64,000 bases of DNA from Nemertoderma westbladi (GCA_032718475.1 JAUCBJ010001100.1:1-64000); one strand, 5' to 3'. Positions 42,299 through 52,655 are shown, counted from the stretch's first letter. Made by a program: numbers and translations. Notes: generated by a model from the letters alone, not told the origin.

Positions 42299-43330
42299 TG
42301 ACTGTACAATGATGACAAATTTAAATTGAGATAATAAGTTGGGGGTTTTAATTAGAATTGGTTGGAATTAATTACCAAATATATTAGCAAATTATTGAAT
42401 TTGAAGTACTTTCTTTCTTTGTATTTTAGTTGGCTAGTGTTAGCTTGCAACCCTACCGTTGCTATGTAACTTACTATTAACCAATTCTAATTAATTATCT
42501 GCGACTGTCAATGAACTTGATTATGAGATCTGAGTACAGTTCGTAGTTACAGCAACAAACTACTTTCCCTTGTTAAATTTGACATCTGATACCTCGTGTC
42601 GTATTTGCTCAGTTGTAATAACGCTGCATCTGTAAGAGTAAGGTATAGAGTTCGATCCCATCCACAGTCCTTGGTATTTTTGTACATCCCAAAGTATAAA
42701 ATATTTCACACTGGTGAACAGATGATGATACCAATTAATACACACTATATTAGCTTGGTTTGCAAGCTTTGAATATACTTTACATGCACTACCATCTGAT
42801 GTTCACTTATTGCATTTTTTATTACTGATGTTACGGACATTATTTAGCTTACTCATATTCCTACTTCTTTAAATACTAAAGTCAAAACCAAACTAAACAA
42901 CTAACTGAAAACCCAGTATGAATCCATATTCAAGTAATATACTGGTCCCCCCCCCCCCCCCCCCCCACAAGTAACTAAATAATGGCGAATACGAAAATGT
43001 GCACCGTTAAACAAAACATTAAACAATTAAATAATCATTATTACACACATAATTTAAAGAGAAAATATTAGAAAAAAAATTAGAAAACAAAATATCGAAT
43101 GGTGGGAGTAAATTTTGAAAAGTGTGTTTTTTAACTGGTTTTTAATAGGAAAATTAAATCAAATATATGTCAATTGTAAGTGAAATTGATTAAAATGATT
43201 ATTCTGAACAGAATAGTTCCAAAATCAGCACAAAACATCTACACTCACAGATGTATATGGACAAAAGCTGCTAATCATTTTCACATTGTTATACAATAAT
43301 GGGGGTGTTTTTGTTTGTATATTTCTACAA
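42299..43330. repeat. Element X, copy 3
   Basis: Matches copy 2 (38,705-39,950) in all landmarks, including the 16-bp stem arms, tRNA-like head (about 42,600-42,665), poly-C run (42,947-42,966), gggagtaaattttgaaaagtg (about 43,105) and the gtgtttttgtttgtat end. A short block of copy 2 is replaced here by attaaataatc-type AT-rich DNA near 43,020. It abuts the non-LTR tail on its left and ends about 100 bp before the first exon of the host gene. Confidence 0.8.
42947..42966. repeat. Poly-C tract in element X copy 3
   Basis: A run of about 20 cytosines at the same relative place as in copy 2. Confidence 0.9.
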
Positions 43331-43430
43331 ATAATGTTTGTATATATAACAAACATATATTTTTTTTTATCTGTTATGAAATAAAATGTCATAATTAAAT
43401 TAAGTTAAATTATTACAATACATTTACTAG

Positions 43431-43589
43431 GAACTGGATGAGAGTGGTGTCTCTAAGTTACAAGATATGGTAGACGATGTTAATGTTACTATCTGGGATC
43501 ACCTTAATAAAGATCTTGGTGCCTTTGATATGCGACTAATGACAATGGAAAGCCTTGTTAATGAAACATTGGACACTGTTGCTCTTATT
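43431..43589 (+). CDS. Internal exon (n-2) of an unrecognised gene
   Basis: The exon follows an acceptor (catttactag) and ends at a strong donor (gtaagt at 43,590). It is open in one frame for 53 codons with both borders consistent with phase 0. The peptide begins ELDESGVSKLQDMVDDVNVT and ends LVNETLDTVALI. It is acidic, has helix-favouring spacing of L, V, M and I, and carries two N-glycosylation sequons (NVT, NET). Joined to the next two exons it gives the last 152 residues of a protein. Upstream exons are not identifiable: the preceding 7 kb is transposon and repeat DNA, and before that lies the satellite. No family was recognised. An extracellular, partly coiled-coil protein is a reasonable reading but is inference. 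Confidence 0.75.
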
Positions 43590-43911
43590 GTAAGTACTGT
43601 ATAGCGAGAAAGACAGGATGATACAGACACACGACCAAGAGTGTGCAAGCTGTAACGCTGATCGAGTCGAACTGTAATCTTATCAAGTGCTACACGACTC
43701 TACCTAAAGTTTAGAGTATGTCATTTTGTGTATTGCAATATATTTAGCTACCAGTACCGTGGAAAATGAAAGTAATTGGTAGGCGTCCGGTACCGGTGTA
43801 CTGCTATGCTGTGTTTATGATTAATAAGCCTACATCATGCTCTTCCAACGTTGTTTCATTATAATTATTTATATTTCCGAATTAGGGTTGTATTTTTATG
43901 TTTTTTTTTAG

Positions 43912-44023
43912 GTTAACCGCCATTCTACTCGCGTCGCCCCTACAACTCTAAGCTCAGCTGTAGGAACTAATACATCTGGTCTGGTACCCATACCGGATGA
44001 CGTCACTAATACACATACGACAG
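43912..44023 (+). CDS. Internal exon (n-1) of the same gene
   Basis: The acceptor is a run of t followed by ag (43,910-43,911). The donor is gtgagt at 44,024. The exon is 112 bp: 37 codons in phase with the previous exon plus one base, so the intron after it is phase 1. The peptide starts VNRHSTRVAPTTLSSAVGTN and is rich in Thr, Ser, Val and Pro with one sequon (NTS). This is the kind of low-complexity stalk expected to carry O-linked sugars. Introns on either side are 322 and 363 bp. The frame is preserved across both junctions without adjustment, which is the main evidence that this is a real gene. Confidence 0.78.
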
Positions 44024-44386
44024 GTGAGTCGTCGTATTTATGTAGGATGGTTTAAATTTAAAATAAACCTTATTGTCCATTTAAATCTCTCATTATTTCA
44101 GTTTTTACTTTTTTCAAAGAGTTATTTACCATAAGCATAGCTAAGTCGACTATCTGACAGTCAATAAATTTTCCAAGTTTTAATGTTTCGCTACAGGCAC
44201 ATGGTGAAACCAGCTGTCTGATAGTCCGGAAATCATAAATAACTGTAGGTCGAGGCGACACGTTGACTGTCTGTAGTTGTGGTTGTGGCATTGTTTCCAG
44301 GACCCACTAGCTAAGTTCTAACTAAGCCTTTCCGTTGATCGAACTACCCGGCCGGTACGTCCAATTTATAATCTATTATATTTCAG

Positions 44387-44574
44387 ATGAAGTGATGACT
44401 TTATCGGGTACCGCAGATTCAACATTGAGTAATTCGTCAGAGAATAATGTTGGGCCAACCGGAACGGATGGGCTGCCAATCCATGTTGATAATTCTACAG
44501 ACTCTGAGTTATCGACAACAGAATCAACTACATCTGCTACATCTAGTAGTAGTTCGAGTACAACAGCGGAGTAA
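44387..44574 (+). CDS. Terminal coding exon with Ser/Thr-rich C-terminus
   Basis: The acceptor is ctattatatttcag (ends 44,386). The two bases at 44,387-44,388 complete the codon opened by the phase-1 intron, and the frame then runs 61 codons to TAA at 44,572-44,574. The peptide is DEVMTLSGTADSTLSNSSEN and onward, ending in a Ser/Thr tract and TTAE. It has sequons NSS and NST and no hydrophobic segment, so no C-terminal membrane or GPI anchor is evident. A mucin-like secreted tail is inferred. The longer open stretch starting at 44,335 includes intron and is not the real start. Confidence 0.8.
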
Positions 44575-44775
44575 CCGGGGACTGTTCCCTCTAACGATAA
44601 TAAACAGTTCATTTATATTAGAATTCCCTATTTTATGTTTATTAATATTTCCTTATTAATTATTCAATTTTATTTTTCCTTTGAAATAACGTTTTTGTGC
44701 AATTTGTGCATTTAATCGTTAGTTTTATTCGCCTCAATTCTTATTATGCCAATAAATTATTTTAATATAAATTAG
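44575..44775 (+). other. Probable 3' UTR with polyadenylation signals
   Basis: Two aataaa hexamers follow the stop: one in gataataaacag at about 44,599-44,604 and one in gccaataaattatt at about 44,749-44,754. Either could end the transcript. Confidence 0.55.
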
Positions 44776-45420
44776 TTTTTTTTATTGTTGTAATGCACTG
44801 GAGAGGAAGACTGCTTTATTATCTTATTTAGTCTGTTTGGGAGCATTTCGCAGCATAAATAAAGTTTTACAGCCCGAAAATTTATATCTTATAATCTGTC
44901 TGTACATATACTAATTCTTTCGTTTATTGTTTTGGTTTGATCCAGCCCTTATGTAACCTGGGTTATTAGTGAAAACCTCACATTCTTCACATTGGGGTTA
45001 ACAGCAGTAAGTTTGGCATACTTCACATGGGCACAAAGCCGCGCCAAATCACGTCTTCTCGAGCACTCAGGGGTGGGTTATTGACTGGCCGACGTGCTAT
45101 TGGTGACGGGATTACATTATGTTTTTGGATTACATAACACCTCATTGCAGTGTGTGTGTGTTGGCAAATATACCAAAGGGCTAACTTTGCAAGCTCTTTT
45201 TCCGCTATTGTGCTAACTTTTCCAAAGTGCTAACTCAAAGTGCTAACTCGTGGTCCTTGCAATCTGAAACTTTGTCAAAACGTTTTTTAGACCATTTCCC
45301 ACAAGTTAGCATTTTACCACTTTTGCAGTCCAGTGTGTCATGTGTATGAAAAACTTGGCCCCCCTTAGCGGCATTATGGGAACTGGTACTTTTCAAACAC
45401 ACTTAAACACTCAAGAGTAT
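44776..45420. other. Intergenic DNA with gctaact words
   Basis: No gene is visible. A cluster of gtgctaact words lies at 45,180-45,320, and the segment at 45,030-45,170 resembles the repeat at 38,100-38,410. Confidence 0.5.
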
Positions 45421-45935
45421 GGAATGGCCATAATGCTAACTTACAAACACACTTCTTACACTTACATTCCATTTGTACCAACTACCAAGTGCTAAATGAT
45501 TATAAGACCGCAAATACCCTAATACGCTAACTCGCTGAATGTTAATTGCGAATACCCCTCCGTTTCGCGAATAGCCAATTGTACACGTATAACCTAATAA
45601 TAAAAGCGTTTTGCACAAACTGCGGGGGCGCTAAAGTCTTAACTTATTACTTTTAGATAGTCTTTGAAAGTACTCTATACAAAGTCCTAACCCGATAACT
45701 GTGTATTGTCATGGAAACGTAATGGTTTCTTACCTGGACATCCATACAATGTATTTCCATTTATTGCACAGGCGACATATTATTATGTAGTGAGTGATTG
45801 CCGTGGAATGGAAATACCTAGATATATTGACAATCGTTATTTCAAAATTCATCCGGTCTAATTGTTGAGATACCCCAAATTGAGGTTCTAAATTTGTGAA
45901 AATATTAGTGAAACAATTTTATGGTTAAAGAGAAA
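45420..45935. repeat. Dispersed repeat Y, oldest copy
   Basis: Shares ordered blocks with 46,715-47,190 and 48,485-48,825: ttgcgaatacccctc, gcgctaaagtc, cttt(g)aaagtact, tatacaaagtcctaacccg, tattgtcatggaaac, gtttcttacctggacat, gacaatcgtta, ttgttgagata and agtgaaacaat. It is clearly more diverged than the other two are from each other. No coding frame. Confidence 0.75.
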
Positions 45936-46714
45936 ACTCTATTTGTTTTTATGTAGAGTAATGCGTAATTTTATTCCACAAAGTTGCCTTTTCTTTTATA
46001 GCAGGTAAATTGCAATAATTAGTGCATTATAGGCGTACCTAAACGTGCGCTATTTTTATGAAAATTAACAACTTCTCGATGTGGTGATATCCTCGTAACG
46101 CAGCTAAGTAATAATCACTAACTTAGTAACAATAAACTTCTATAACAAATATTGATAGTATTTCCCATTACTGATAACCATTGATTGTAGGCGAAGTGTA
46201 AGTTTAGTTGATGTACCAACTGCAATTAATTGCATAAAAAGGATATGAATTTCATTAATATTCCTAAACATTACAATATTAACGCTAATCATTAAGCATT
46301 CAGAACGCCCTTAAATTGACACAATTTAACAAAATGGCACCATTTTGTGAAAAGGGCACTGTCAACGTATATGAATGAATGACCCTTGTATATTTATGGA
46401 AACATCCCTCGCCACCCTCGCTCGGTACATAAATACTGCTTATGTGAAACCTTTCACACAATCATGTAAAATAGTTATAGTTTCACTTTTATCAATTTAC
46501 AATATTTGCAGGAAATAATAATACAATTCAATCATTATTCGTGTAACATCAGTTATAAATCGGTAAAATATGAAAGTTCGTTTACATAACTCATTACGTC
46601 GGTTTTTCTGTCTTTTATCGTCTGCTATATTTTAATTTTTTTTACCTATTATCAATAATGTTTTTTACTTTCTCTCGTGTTATTTTAATTTTCGTTGGTT
46701 AGTCAATCACACTT
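45936..46714. other. AT-rich intergenic DNA
   Basis: No open frame, RNA gene or repeat structure that I can support. Confidence 0.5.
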
Positions 46715-47891
46715 ATATTCAATTTGTACTAAGTGCTAAATGATTGTAAGACCGAAAATATTGATTGCGAATACCCCTCAGTTTCGCAAATAACCAATTT
46801 CACATCGAACACAAAAATAAAACCGTTTGCATAAACTCCGGGAGCGCTAAAGTCCTAACTTATACTTTCTTTTGAAAGTACTTTATACAAAGTCCTAACC
46901 CGATAATTTTGTATTGTCATGGAAACCTAATGGTTTCTTACCTGGACATTGACAACTAGTCTAATGAAACATAGGCAAACCGAAATTTATTCCCAGACTG
47001 AAACGAATAAGAATGGTGAAATGGAAAACTTACACATACGGTGTAGATAGACAATCGTTTATAGGATATTTCCTCGTTTCGTCTATTGTTGAGATATAAT
47101 AAAATACATAAAACACAAACTCAAACTGTGGCAAATTTAATTTGGGTTGTAAATTGGTGAAATTAGTTAGTGAAACAATAAATATAATATGCGTCAGATT
47201 AATAATTAACAATTGTTAAAATTCAAAAAAATTAAAATTCACTATAATGATAGGCTGCTCAGAGTAACTTAAACCCACATAAATAATTCCCTTGAGTGAA
47301 TTCTATCCGCGTAGGAGAAATTAAATATAAAAATGTTAATTATGCGATCATTTTAGACATTTTGATCTTATGAAAAGATAATGAAAGGAGTCATAGTGAA
47401 ATTATCATATTAAAGCAACGTTTCAAAACCAATCCGGATAATTCTAAAGTGCCGGGGGAAAATAAATTAACACAGTCCAAGAATTGGAGCCGCACCTAAT
47501 TAATATATCGTGGACACTGATAAAACACAAGATATACTGTATAATAATAATTTTGATGAAAAATATGAAGCATTAGTTGCATCATTAACTGAAATATGAC
47601 TCATCTCATTGCACTTATTCAAATGAATAGCCTTCAATTATTATATAGGAGCTACAGCAATTATGATATTTTGTATCTCTTAGAATTTTCCCAGGAGTCT
47701 TTTTCCCAAGTTTTGTTTTGAATCCGTTACTGTAAAATGATGATCCATTACCAAATTTAATATAACATTCCCTTGCAATAAATAGACCTATATACTGATC
47801 TGAAATTTTCAAAACCAAGTTTCATATCGTCACTACTGTAATCTTTGACAAGTTTTTCTGAAAAATGAAAAATCAGGTATCCCGAATGCCA

Positions 47892-47990
47892 ACTAGCTAG
47901 GATCGGCATGCTGCATTGCAGCTGCATTTTTAAAAATGCTGTGCCGGCTTGTCGACAAAATTGCGCCGCCACAACTCCCTATCACCCATG
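47892..47990 (-). mobile_element. 3' end of non-LTR element A, duplicated copy
   Basis: The minus-strand sequence matches the 3' end of the plus-strand copy at 52,538-52,650: gggtgatagggagttgtggc, gacaagccggcacagcat and gcagctgcaatgcagcatgc. It is cut on the upstream side at the hAT terminus (47,991) exactly as in copy 2. Confidence 0.85.
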
Positions 47991-48479
47991 CAGGGTTGTT
48001 TGAATTAAATCATTTGATTTAAATCATTGATTTAAATCATGATTTAAATCACATATAAAAATAAAAAAAAAATCAGATAGTTTTGATTTTTTTAAAATCA
48101 TGAATTTTATCAACCATGCTTTAAGGCCAGGATAAACATTGCATTACTGATTATTAATATATGATTCAAATTACCTAAATATTTACATGAAAATACAGTA
48201 TCATCTCGCATTTCCAATACCATACAGTATTCACAGGCCCATTAATTAAGTTGTACTTTAGAGTTCTATTCAGTTTGTTGTTTATTTAGTTTATATTCGA
48301 ATTCAGACTTTTCGGGATTTCCGGGATCGGGACCGGGATTATTCCTCTCGAGATCCCGTTTTACGGGATCGGTATTGCAATTTTGGATTAAATTCATCAA
48401 AGTTAATAGTATATGAGGCAGGTTTTCAGTAACACTCACTTTATTTTACACTTCTGAAATATTAGTAAGATAAAGTTAA
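47991..48479. mobile_element. hAT element, truncated duplicate of the left part
   Basis: Starts cagggttgtttg and follows the left 489 bp of the 49,630 element, including the gatttaaatc palindromic repeats and the cgggatcgggaccgggat segment. It ends at the tandem-duplication junction, so it has no right terminus. Its truncation comes from the duplication and not from a separate insertion. Confidence 0.85.
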
Positions 48480-49530
48480 AGTCCGGGAGCGCTAAAGTCC
48501 TAACTTATACTTTCTTTTGAAAGTACTTTATACAAAGTCCTAACCCGATAATTTTGTATTGTCATGGAAACCTAATGGTTTCTTACCTGGACATTGACAA
48601 CTAGTCTAATGAAACATAGGCAAACCGAAATTTATTCCCAGACTGAAACGAATAAGAATGGTGAAATGGAAAACTTACACATAGATAGACAATCGTTATT
48701 TAGAATATTTCCTCGTTTCGTCTATTGTTGAGATATAATAAAATACATAAAACACAAACTCAAACTGTGGCAAATTTAATTTGGGTTGTAAATTGGTGAA
48801 ATTAGTTAGTGAAACAATAAATATAATATGCGTCAGATTAATAATTAACAATTGTTAAAATTCCAAACCATTAAAATTCACTATAATGATAGGCTGCTCA
48901 GAGTAACTTAAACCCACATAAATAATTCCCTTGAGTGAATTCTATCCGCGTAGGAGAAATTAAATATAAAAATGTTAATTATGCGATCATTTTAGAAATT
49001 TTGATCTTATGAAAAGATAATGAAAGGAGTCATAGTGAAATTATCATATTAAAGCAACGTTTCAAAACCAATCCGGATAATTCTAAAGTGCCGGGGGAAA
49101 ATAAATTAACACAGTCCAAGAATTGGAGCCGCACCTAACTAATATATCGTGGACACTGATAAAACACAAGATATACTGTATAATAATAATTTTGATGAAA
49201 AATATGAAGCATTAGTTGCATCATTAACTGAAATATGACTCATCTCATTGCACTGATTCAAATGAATAGCCTTGAATTATTATATAGGAGCTACGGCAAT
49301 TTTGATATTTTGTATCTCTTAGAATTTTCCCAGGAGTCTTTTTCCCAAGTTTTGTTTTGAATCCGTTACTGTAAAATGATGATCCATTACCAAATTTAAT
49401 ATAACATTCCCTTGCAATAAATAGACCTATAAACTGATCTGAAATTTTCAAAACCAAGTTTCATATCGTCACTACTGTAATCTTTGACAAGTTTTTCTGA
49501 TAAATGAAAAATCAGGTATCCCGAATGCCA

Positions 49531-49629
49531 ACTAGCTAGGATCGGCATGCTGCATTGCAGCTGCATTTTTAAAAATGCTGTGCCGGCTTGTCGACAAAAT
49601 TGCGCCGCCACAACTCCCTATCACCCATG
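49531..49629 (-). mobile_element. Non-LTR element A, 3' segment
   Basis: Minus-strand 3' end of element A (family words gacaagccggcacagcat, gcagctgcaatgcagcatgc, then a short tag tail near 49,531). It joins the segment at 50,910-51,436 once the hAT insertion and one copy of its 8-bp target duplication are set aside. Confidence 0.88.
49622..49629. repeat. hAT target-site duplication, left
   Basis: cacccatg, identical to 50,910-50,917. Confidence 0.93.
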
Positions 49630-50909
49630 CAGGGTTGTTTGAATTAAATCATTTGATTTAAATCATTGATTTAAATCATGATTTAAATCACATATAAAAA
49701 TAAAAAAAAATCAGATAGTTTTGATTTTTTTAAAATCATGAATTTTATCAATCATGCTTTAAGGCCAGGATAAACATTGCATTACTGATTATTAATAAAT
49801 GATTCAAATTACCTAAATATTTACATGAAAATACAGTATCATCTCGCATTTCCAATACCATACAGTATTCACAGGCCCATTAATTAAGTTGTACTTTAGA
49901 GTTCTATTCAGTTTGTTGTTTATTTAGTTTATATTCGAATTCAGACTTTTCGGGATTTCCGGGATCGGGACCGGGATTATTCCTCTCGAGATCCCGTTTT
50001 ACGGGATCGGTATTGCAATTTTGGATTAAATTCATCAAAGTTAATAGTATATGAGGCAGGTTTTCAGTAACACTCACTTTATTTTAAACTTTTCTGAAAT
50101 ATTAGTAAGATAAAGTTATATTAAAATTATCTTATAATTGATTACTGGATGGTTTACTGAAATAAAAATTAGATATAATCAAATCATTTCCGTTCTGCTG
50201 GAACTTTTTTTAGATGTTCAACAAATTTATTTAACCATTTAAACTTCGGGATCCCGTTTCAAAAAAGTCGGAATTGAGATTCGATATTTCGCTGGGATCC
50301 CGGTTTTTCGGTTTTTTTTAAACATTAGTGCATTGATGAAGCCAGAAGTCTTCCGATTGTTTAAATATAAAATCTGATTTAAATAAAAAAATCTGATTTA
50401 AATAAGAAAAAAGTGATTTAAATGGGTGACTACAAAACAAAGACCAAAGACCTAAATAATAAAGACCTGCATAATCTTTGAAACATGTGTTAACTTTCGT
50501 TTATTGTTTTGGTTCCCCCAACAAGCCTCTGTAACATGCTCCTTTACTAACCTGTTCCTTTAAATGCAATGTAACCTAACGCTCTTTGGCACCTGTACAA
50601 AACAAAGATATAAAGTCGCGTTACGTCCTAAAGGGGATTAGGTCCCATTGCCATATAGCGTTAGGTCCCATTGCCATTTACAGGAGCAGGTTAGTAAAGG
50701 AGCAGGTTACAGAGGCGTGTTTGGGGAACCAAAACAATAAACGAAAGTTAACACATGTGTTTCATACAGGTCTTTGTTATTTGGGTCTTTGCTTTTTAGT
50801 CACCCGATTTAAATGAAAAAAAATCTGATTTAAATCAAATAAATCTGATTTAAATCAAAAAAATCTGATTTTTTTGATTAAAAAAAAATCATGATTTTTA
50901 TCAACCCTG
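49630..50909. mobile_element. Non-autonomous hAT transposon with perfect 8-bp target duplication
   Basis: The left terminus is cagggttg (49,630) and the right terminus is caaccctg (50,902-50,909). The flanks are cacccatg at 49,622-49,629 and cacccatg at 50,910-50,917, an exact 8-bp duplication, the hAT hallmark. The empty site is present in the plus-strand relative at about 52,540-52,548, where the family sequence runs through without interruption. The inside has many gatttaaatc words near both ends and cgggatcccg-type segments at about 49,950-50,010 and 50,250-50,310. It has no transposase frame, so it must have been moved in trans. Confidence 0.93.
50424..50805. mobile_element. Long-inverted-repeat element nested in the hAT element
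   Basis: This 382-bp segment begins gggtgactacaaaacaaag and ends with the reverse complement form ctttgctttttagtcaccc. Inverted arms run inward for about 150 bp: acatgtgttaactttcgttt against aaacgaaagttaacacatgt, and ctcctttactaacctg against caggttagtaaaggag. Flanks are gatttaaat at 50,415-50,423 and at 50,806-50,814, a 9-bp direct repeat. Long arms plus a 9-bp target duplication suggest a Mutator-type foldback or MITE. Because gatttaaat is itself common in this hAT element, the exact duplication length is less certain than for the hAT insertion. No coding frame. Confidence 0.75.
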
Positions 50910-50917
50910 CACCCATG
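50910..50917. repeat. hAT target-site duplication, right
   Basis: cacccatg, identical to 49,622-49,629. The host sequence continues acatttgctagatcatcc. Confidence 0.93.
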
Positions 50918-51436
50918 ACATTTGCTAGATCATCCGCATCTTCAAGGCCAGTGTCCTTTAAGATGCGTCTCAAGAAAGTCATGGGCTGTCCACCATGCTT
51001 ATTCAGTCCATGAGGCTGCCAAAGTATAAGTTTATGCACTGGCTGGTCCTCACGGTGAAAGCAATGTCCTGCAAAGCGGAGGCGATTTTGTTCTAGTGTC
51101 AAGCTTGGGGGAACCAATGAGACACCTCCAATGTTATATAGTGTCTGGTTGGAGATGTGTGCATTGTACTTGACACAATGTACCCGGCGTAGCATTCTTG
51201 TAAATGTGCCATCCAGAGATTTGGTGTCCTCAGCAGTTAGAGCCCAACATGGACTCTCATAGAGAGGTACTGGAACTACTGCTGCTCTAAATAATCGGAC
51301 CTTAAGTTTCCGATTAATTCTCGGTGACTTCCAAATCCTGCAAAGCATATTCAAGGCTGCCCAATGCTTTCCCTTACGTATTCGACGGTCCTCATCTGAC
51401 TTCCGGATCCATGATCCCAGGTAACAGAAGTCGTCG
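50910..51436 (-). pseudogene. Non-LTR element A, C-terminal coding segment
   Basis: On the minus strand it encodes the region after the reverse transcriptase catalytic core: DDFCYLGSWIRKS, AAVVPVPLYESPCWALTAED, LDGTFTRMLRR, NQTLYNIGGVSL, RLRFAGHCF and LEDADDLANVM. The frame is cut at VM by the hAT insertion and resumes at 49,629. The region carries the thumb-like and C-terminal parts found in RTE/CR1-type non-LTR elements, including a .LYGSE.W-like motif and the LRF.GH motif. It ends at 51,436, where plus-strand element B starts. The missing part and a further upstream piece at 52,656-52,860 suggest that B split A. Confidence 0.88.
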
Positions 51437-52655
51437 ATAATTGAAGAATATAAAAAAAGAACGACAGGCATCTGGCTGTTATCTTTGTTGACTTCTTCAA
51501 GGCCTTTGATTCAGTCTCTCGCTCACGTATGTTCAGCATACTTTCATTATATGGGATTCCTGATGAAATTATTGCAGCAATCAGATGAGTATACGATGGT
51601 TCGACAACATTTGTGTCTACTGTTGACGGTGACACAGAACCATTTGAAGTGTTATGGGTCGTCCTCCAAGGAGACACACTTGCACCATTCTTGTTCATTA
51701 TTGTGGTTGACTATGTTCTACGCATGTCCTTAGATCATCATAATGATGATGGGGTGATGATAACTCCACCTACTGGCTCCAGAAGTCGAGGAAATCCTGC
51801 CAAGTACCTAACTAATCTAGACTTTGCTGATGACTTAGGAGTACTCTCAGAATCATTATAGGGAGCCAAACGGCTCCTCAGCTCATTAGAACATGCTGCT
51901 TCTAGTGTTGGTCTTTTTATTAACTCCAGAAAGACCAAAATTTTGACAGTTAACTTTGAAAGTCCTCAGCAAGTCTCTGATCGGATGAGCATAAGCTCAA
52001 AGGATGGTATGCTTGAGCATGTGGACGACTTCTGTTACCTGGGATCATGGATCCGGAAGTCAGGTGAGGACCTTCGAATACGTAAGGGAAAGGCATGGGC
52101 AGCCTTGAATAGGCTTTCCAGGATTTGCAAGTCACCTAGAATTAATCGGAAACTTAAGGTCCGATTATTTAGAGCAGCAGTAGTTCCAGTACTCCTCTAT
52201 GGGAGTCCATGCTGGGCTCTAACTGCTGAGGACACCAAATCTCTGGATGGCACATTCACAAGAATGCTACGCCGGATTCATTGTGTCAAGTACAATGCAC
52301 ACATCTCCAACCAGACACTATATAACATTGGAGGTGTCTCATTGGTTCCCCCAAGCTTGACACTAGAACAAAATCGCCTCCGCTTTGCAGGACATTGCTT
52401 TCGCCGTGAGGATCAGCCAGTGCATAATCTTGTACTTTGGCAGCCTCATGGAGTGAATAAGCATGGTGGACAGCCCATGACTTTCTTGAGACGCATCTTA
52501 AAGGACACTGGCCTTGAAGATGCGGATGATCTAGCAAATGTCATGGGTGATAGGGAGTTGTGGCGGTGCAATTTTGTTGACAAGCCGGCACAGCATTCTT
52601 AAAAATGCAGCTGCAATGCAGCATGCCGATCCTAGTAGTAGTAGTGTCGAACCAT
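51437..52655 (+). pseudogene. Non-LTR element B: RT core to 3' end, two in-frame stops
   Basis: The plus-strand frame from 51,481 shows the RT palm motifs in order: motif A VDFFKAFDSV (from about 51,487), a GIPDEII segment, motif B VLQGDTLAPFLF (about 51,660), and motif C NLDFADDLGVLS (about 51,820). Next come the linker and the same C-terminal domain as element A (DDFCYLGSW, LYGSPCWALTAED, RLRFAGHCF, DADDLANVMG), ending in TAA at 52,602. All parts stay in one frame, but TGA at 51,586-51,588 and TAG at 51,859-51,861 interrupt it. Element A has a sense codon at the first site. The N-terminal endonuclease is missing (5' truncation), and the 3' UTR ends in a (tag)n tail at about 52,650. Class: RTE/CR1-like by motif; exact clade not resolved. 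Confidence 0.9.

Larger units (their letters stand above)
46838..48479. repeat. Tandem duplication of 1.64 kb, copy 1
   Basis: Begins at about tccgggagcgctaaagtcc and recurs from about 48,483. The offset is 1,645 at the left end and 1,639 at the hAT terminus (47,991 against 49,630), so a few small indels have built up since. Copy 1 carries repeat Y, a unique stretch, the last 99 bp of a minus-strand non-LTR element (47,892-47,990) and the first 489 bp of the hAT element. It stops in the middle of the hAT sequence at agataaagtta. Confidence 0.9.
48480..50118. repeat. Tandem duplication of 1.64 kb, copy 2
   Basis: Nearly identical to copy 1 by eye. Differences include acatacggtgtagatag against acatagatag near 47,035/48,678 and single-base changes. 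The junction between copies (gataaagtta|aagtccggg) shows only a few bases of shared sequence, which fits end joining or unequal exchange at microhomology. The hAT element continues intact beyond 50,118 in this copy. Confidence 0.9.

Noticed and set aside
44376-44612. Minus-strand frame opposite the terminal exon
   Set aside because: The plus-strand exon is supported by splice sites and phase; the minus frame is its shadow.
47615-49611. Pairs of identical 67-71 codon frames at 47.6-48.0 and 49.2-49.6 kb
   Set aside because: They are duplicates created by the 1.64 kb tandem duplication, and the reading runs from a non-LTR 3' end into unrelated flank.
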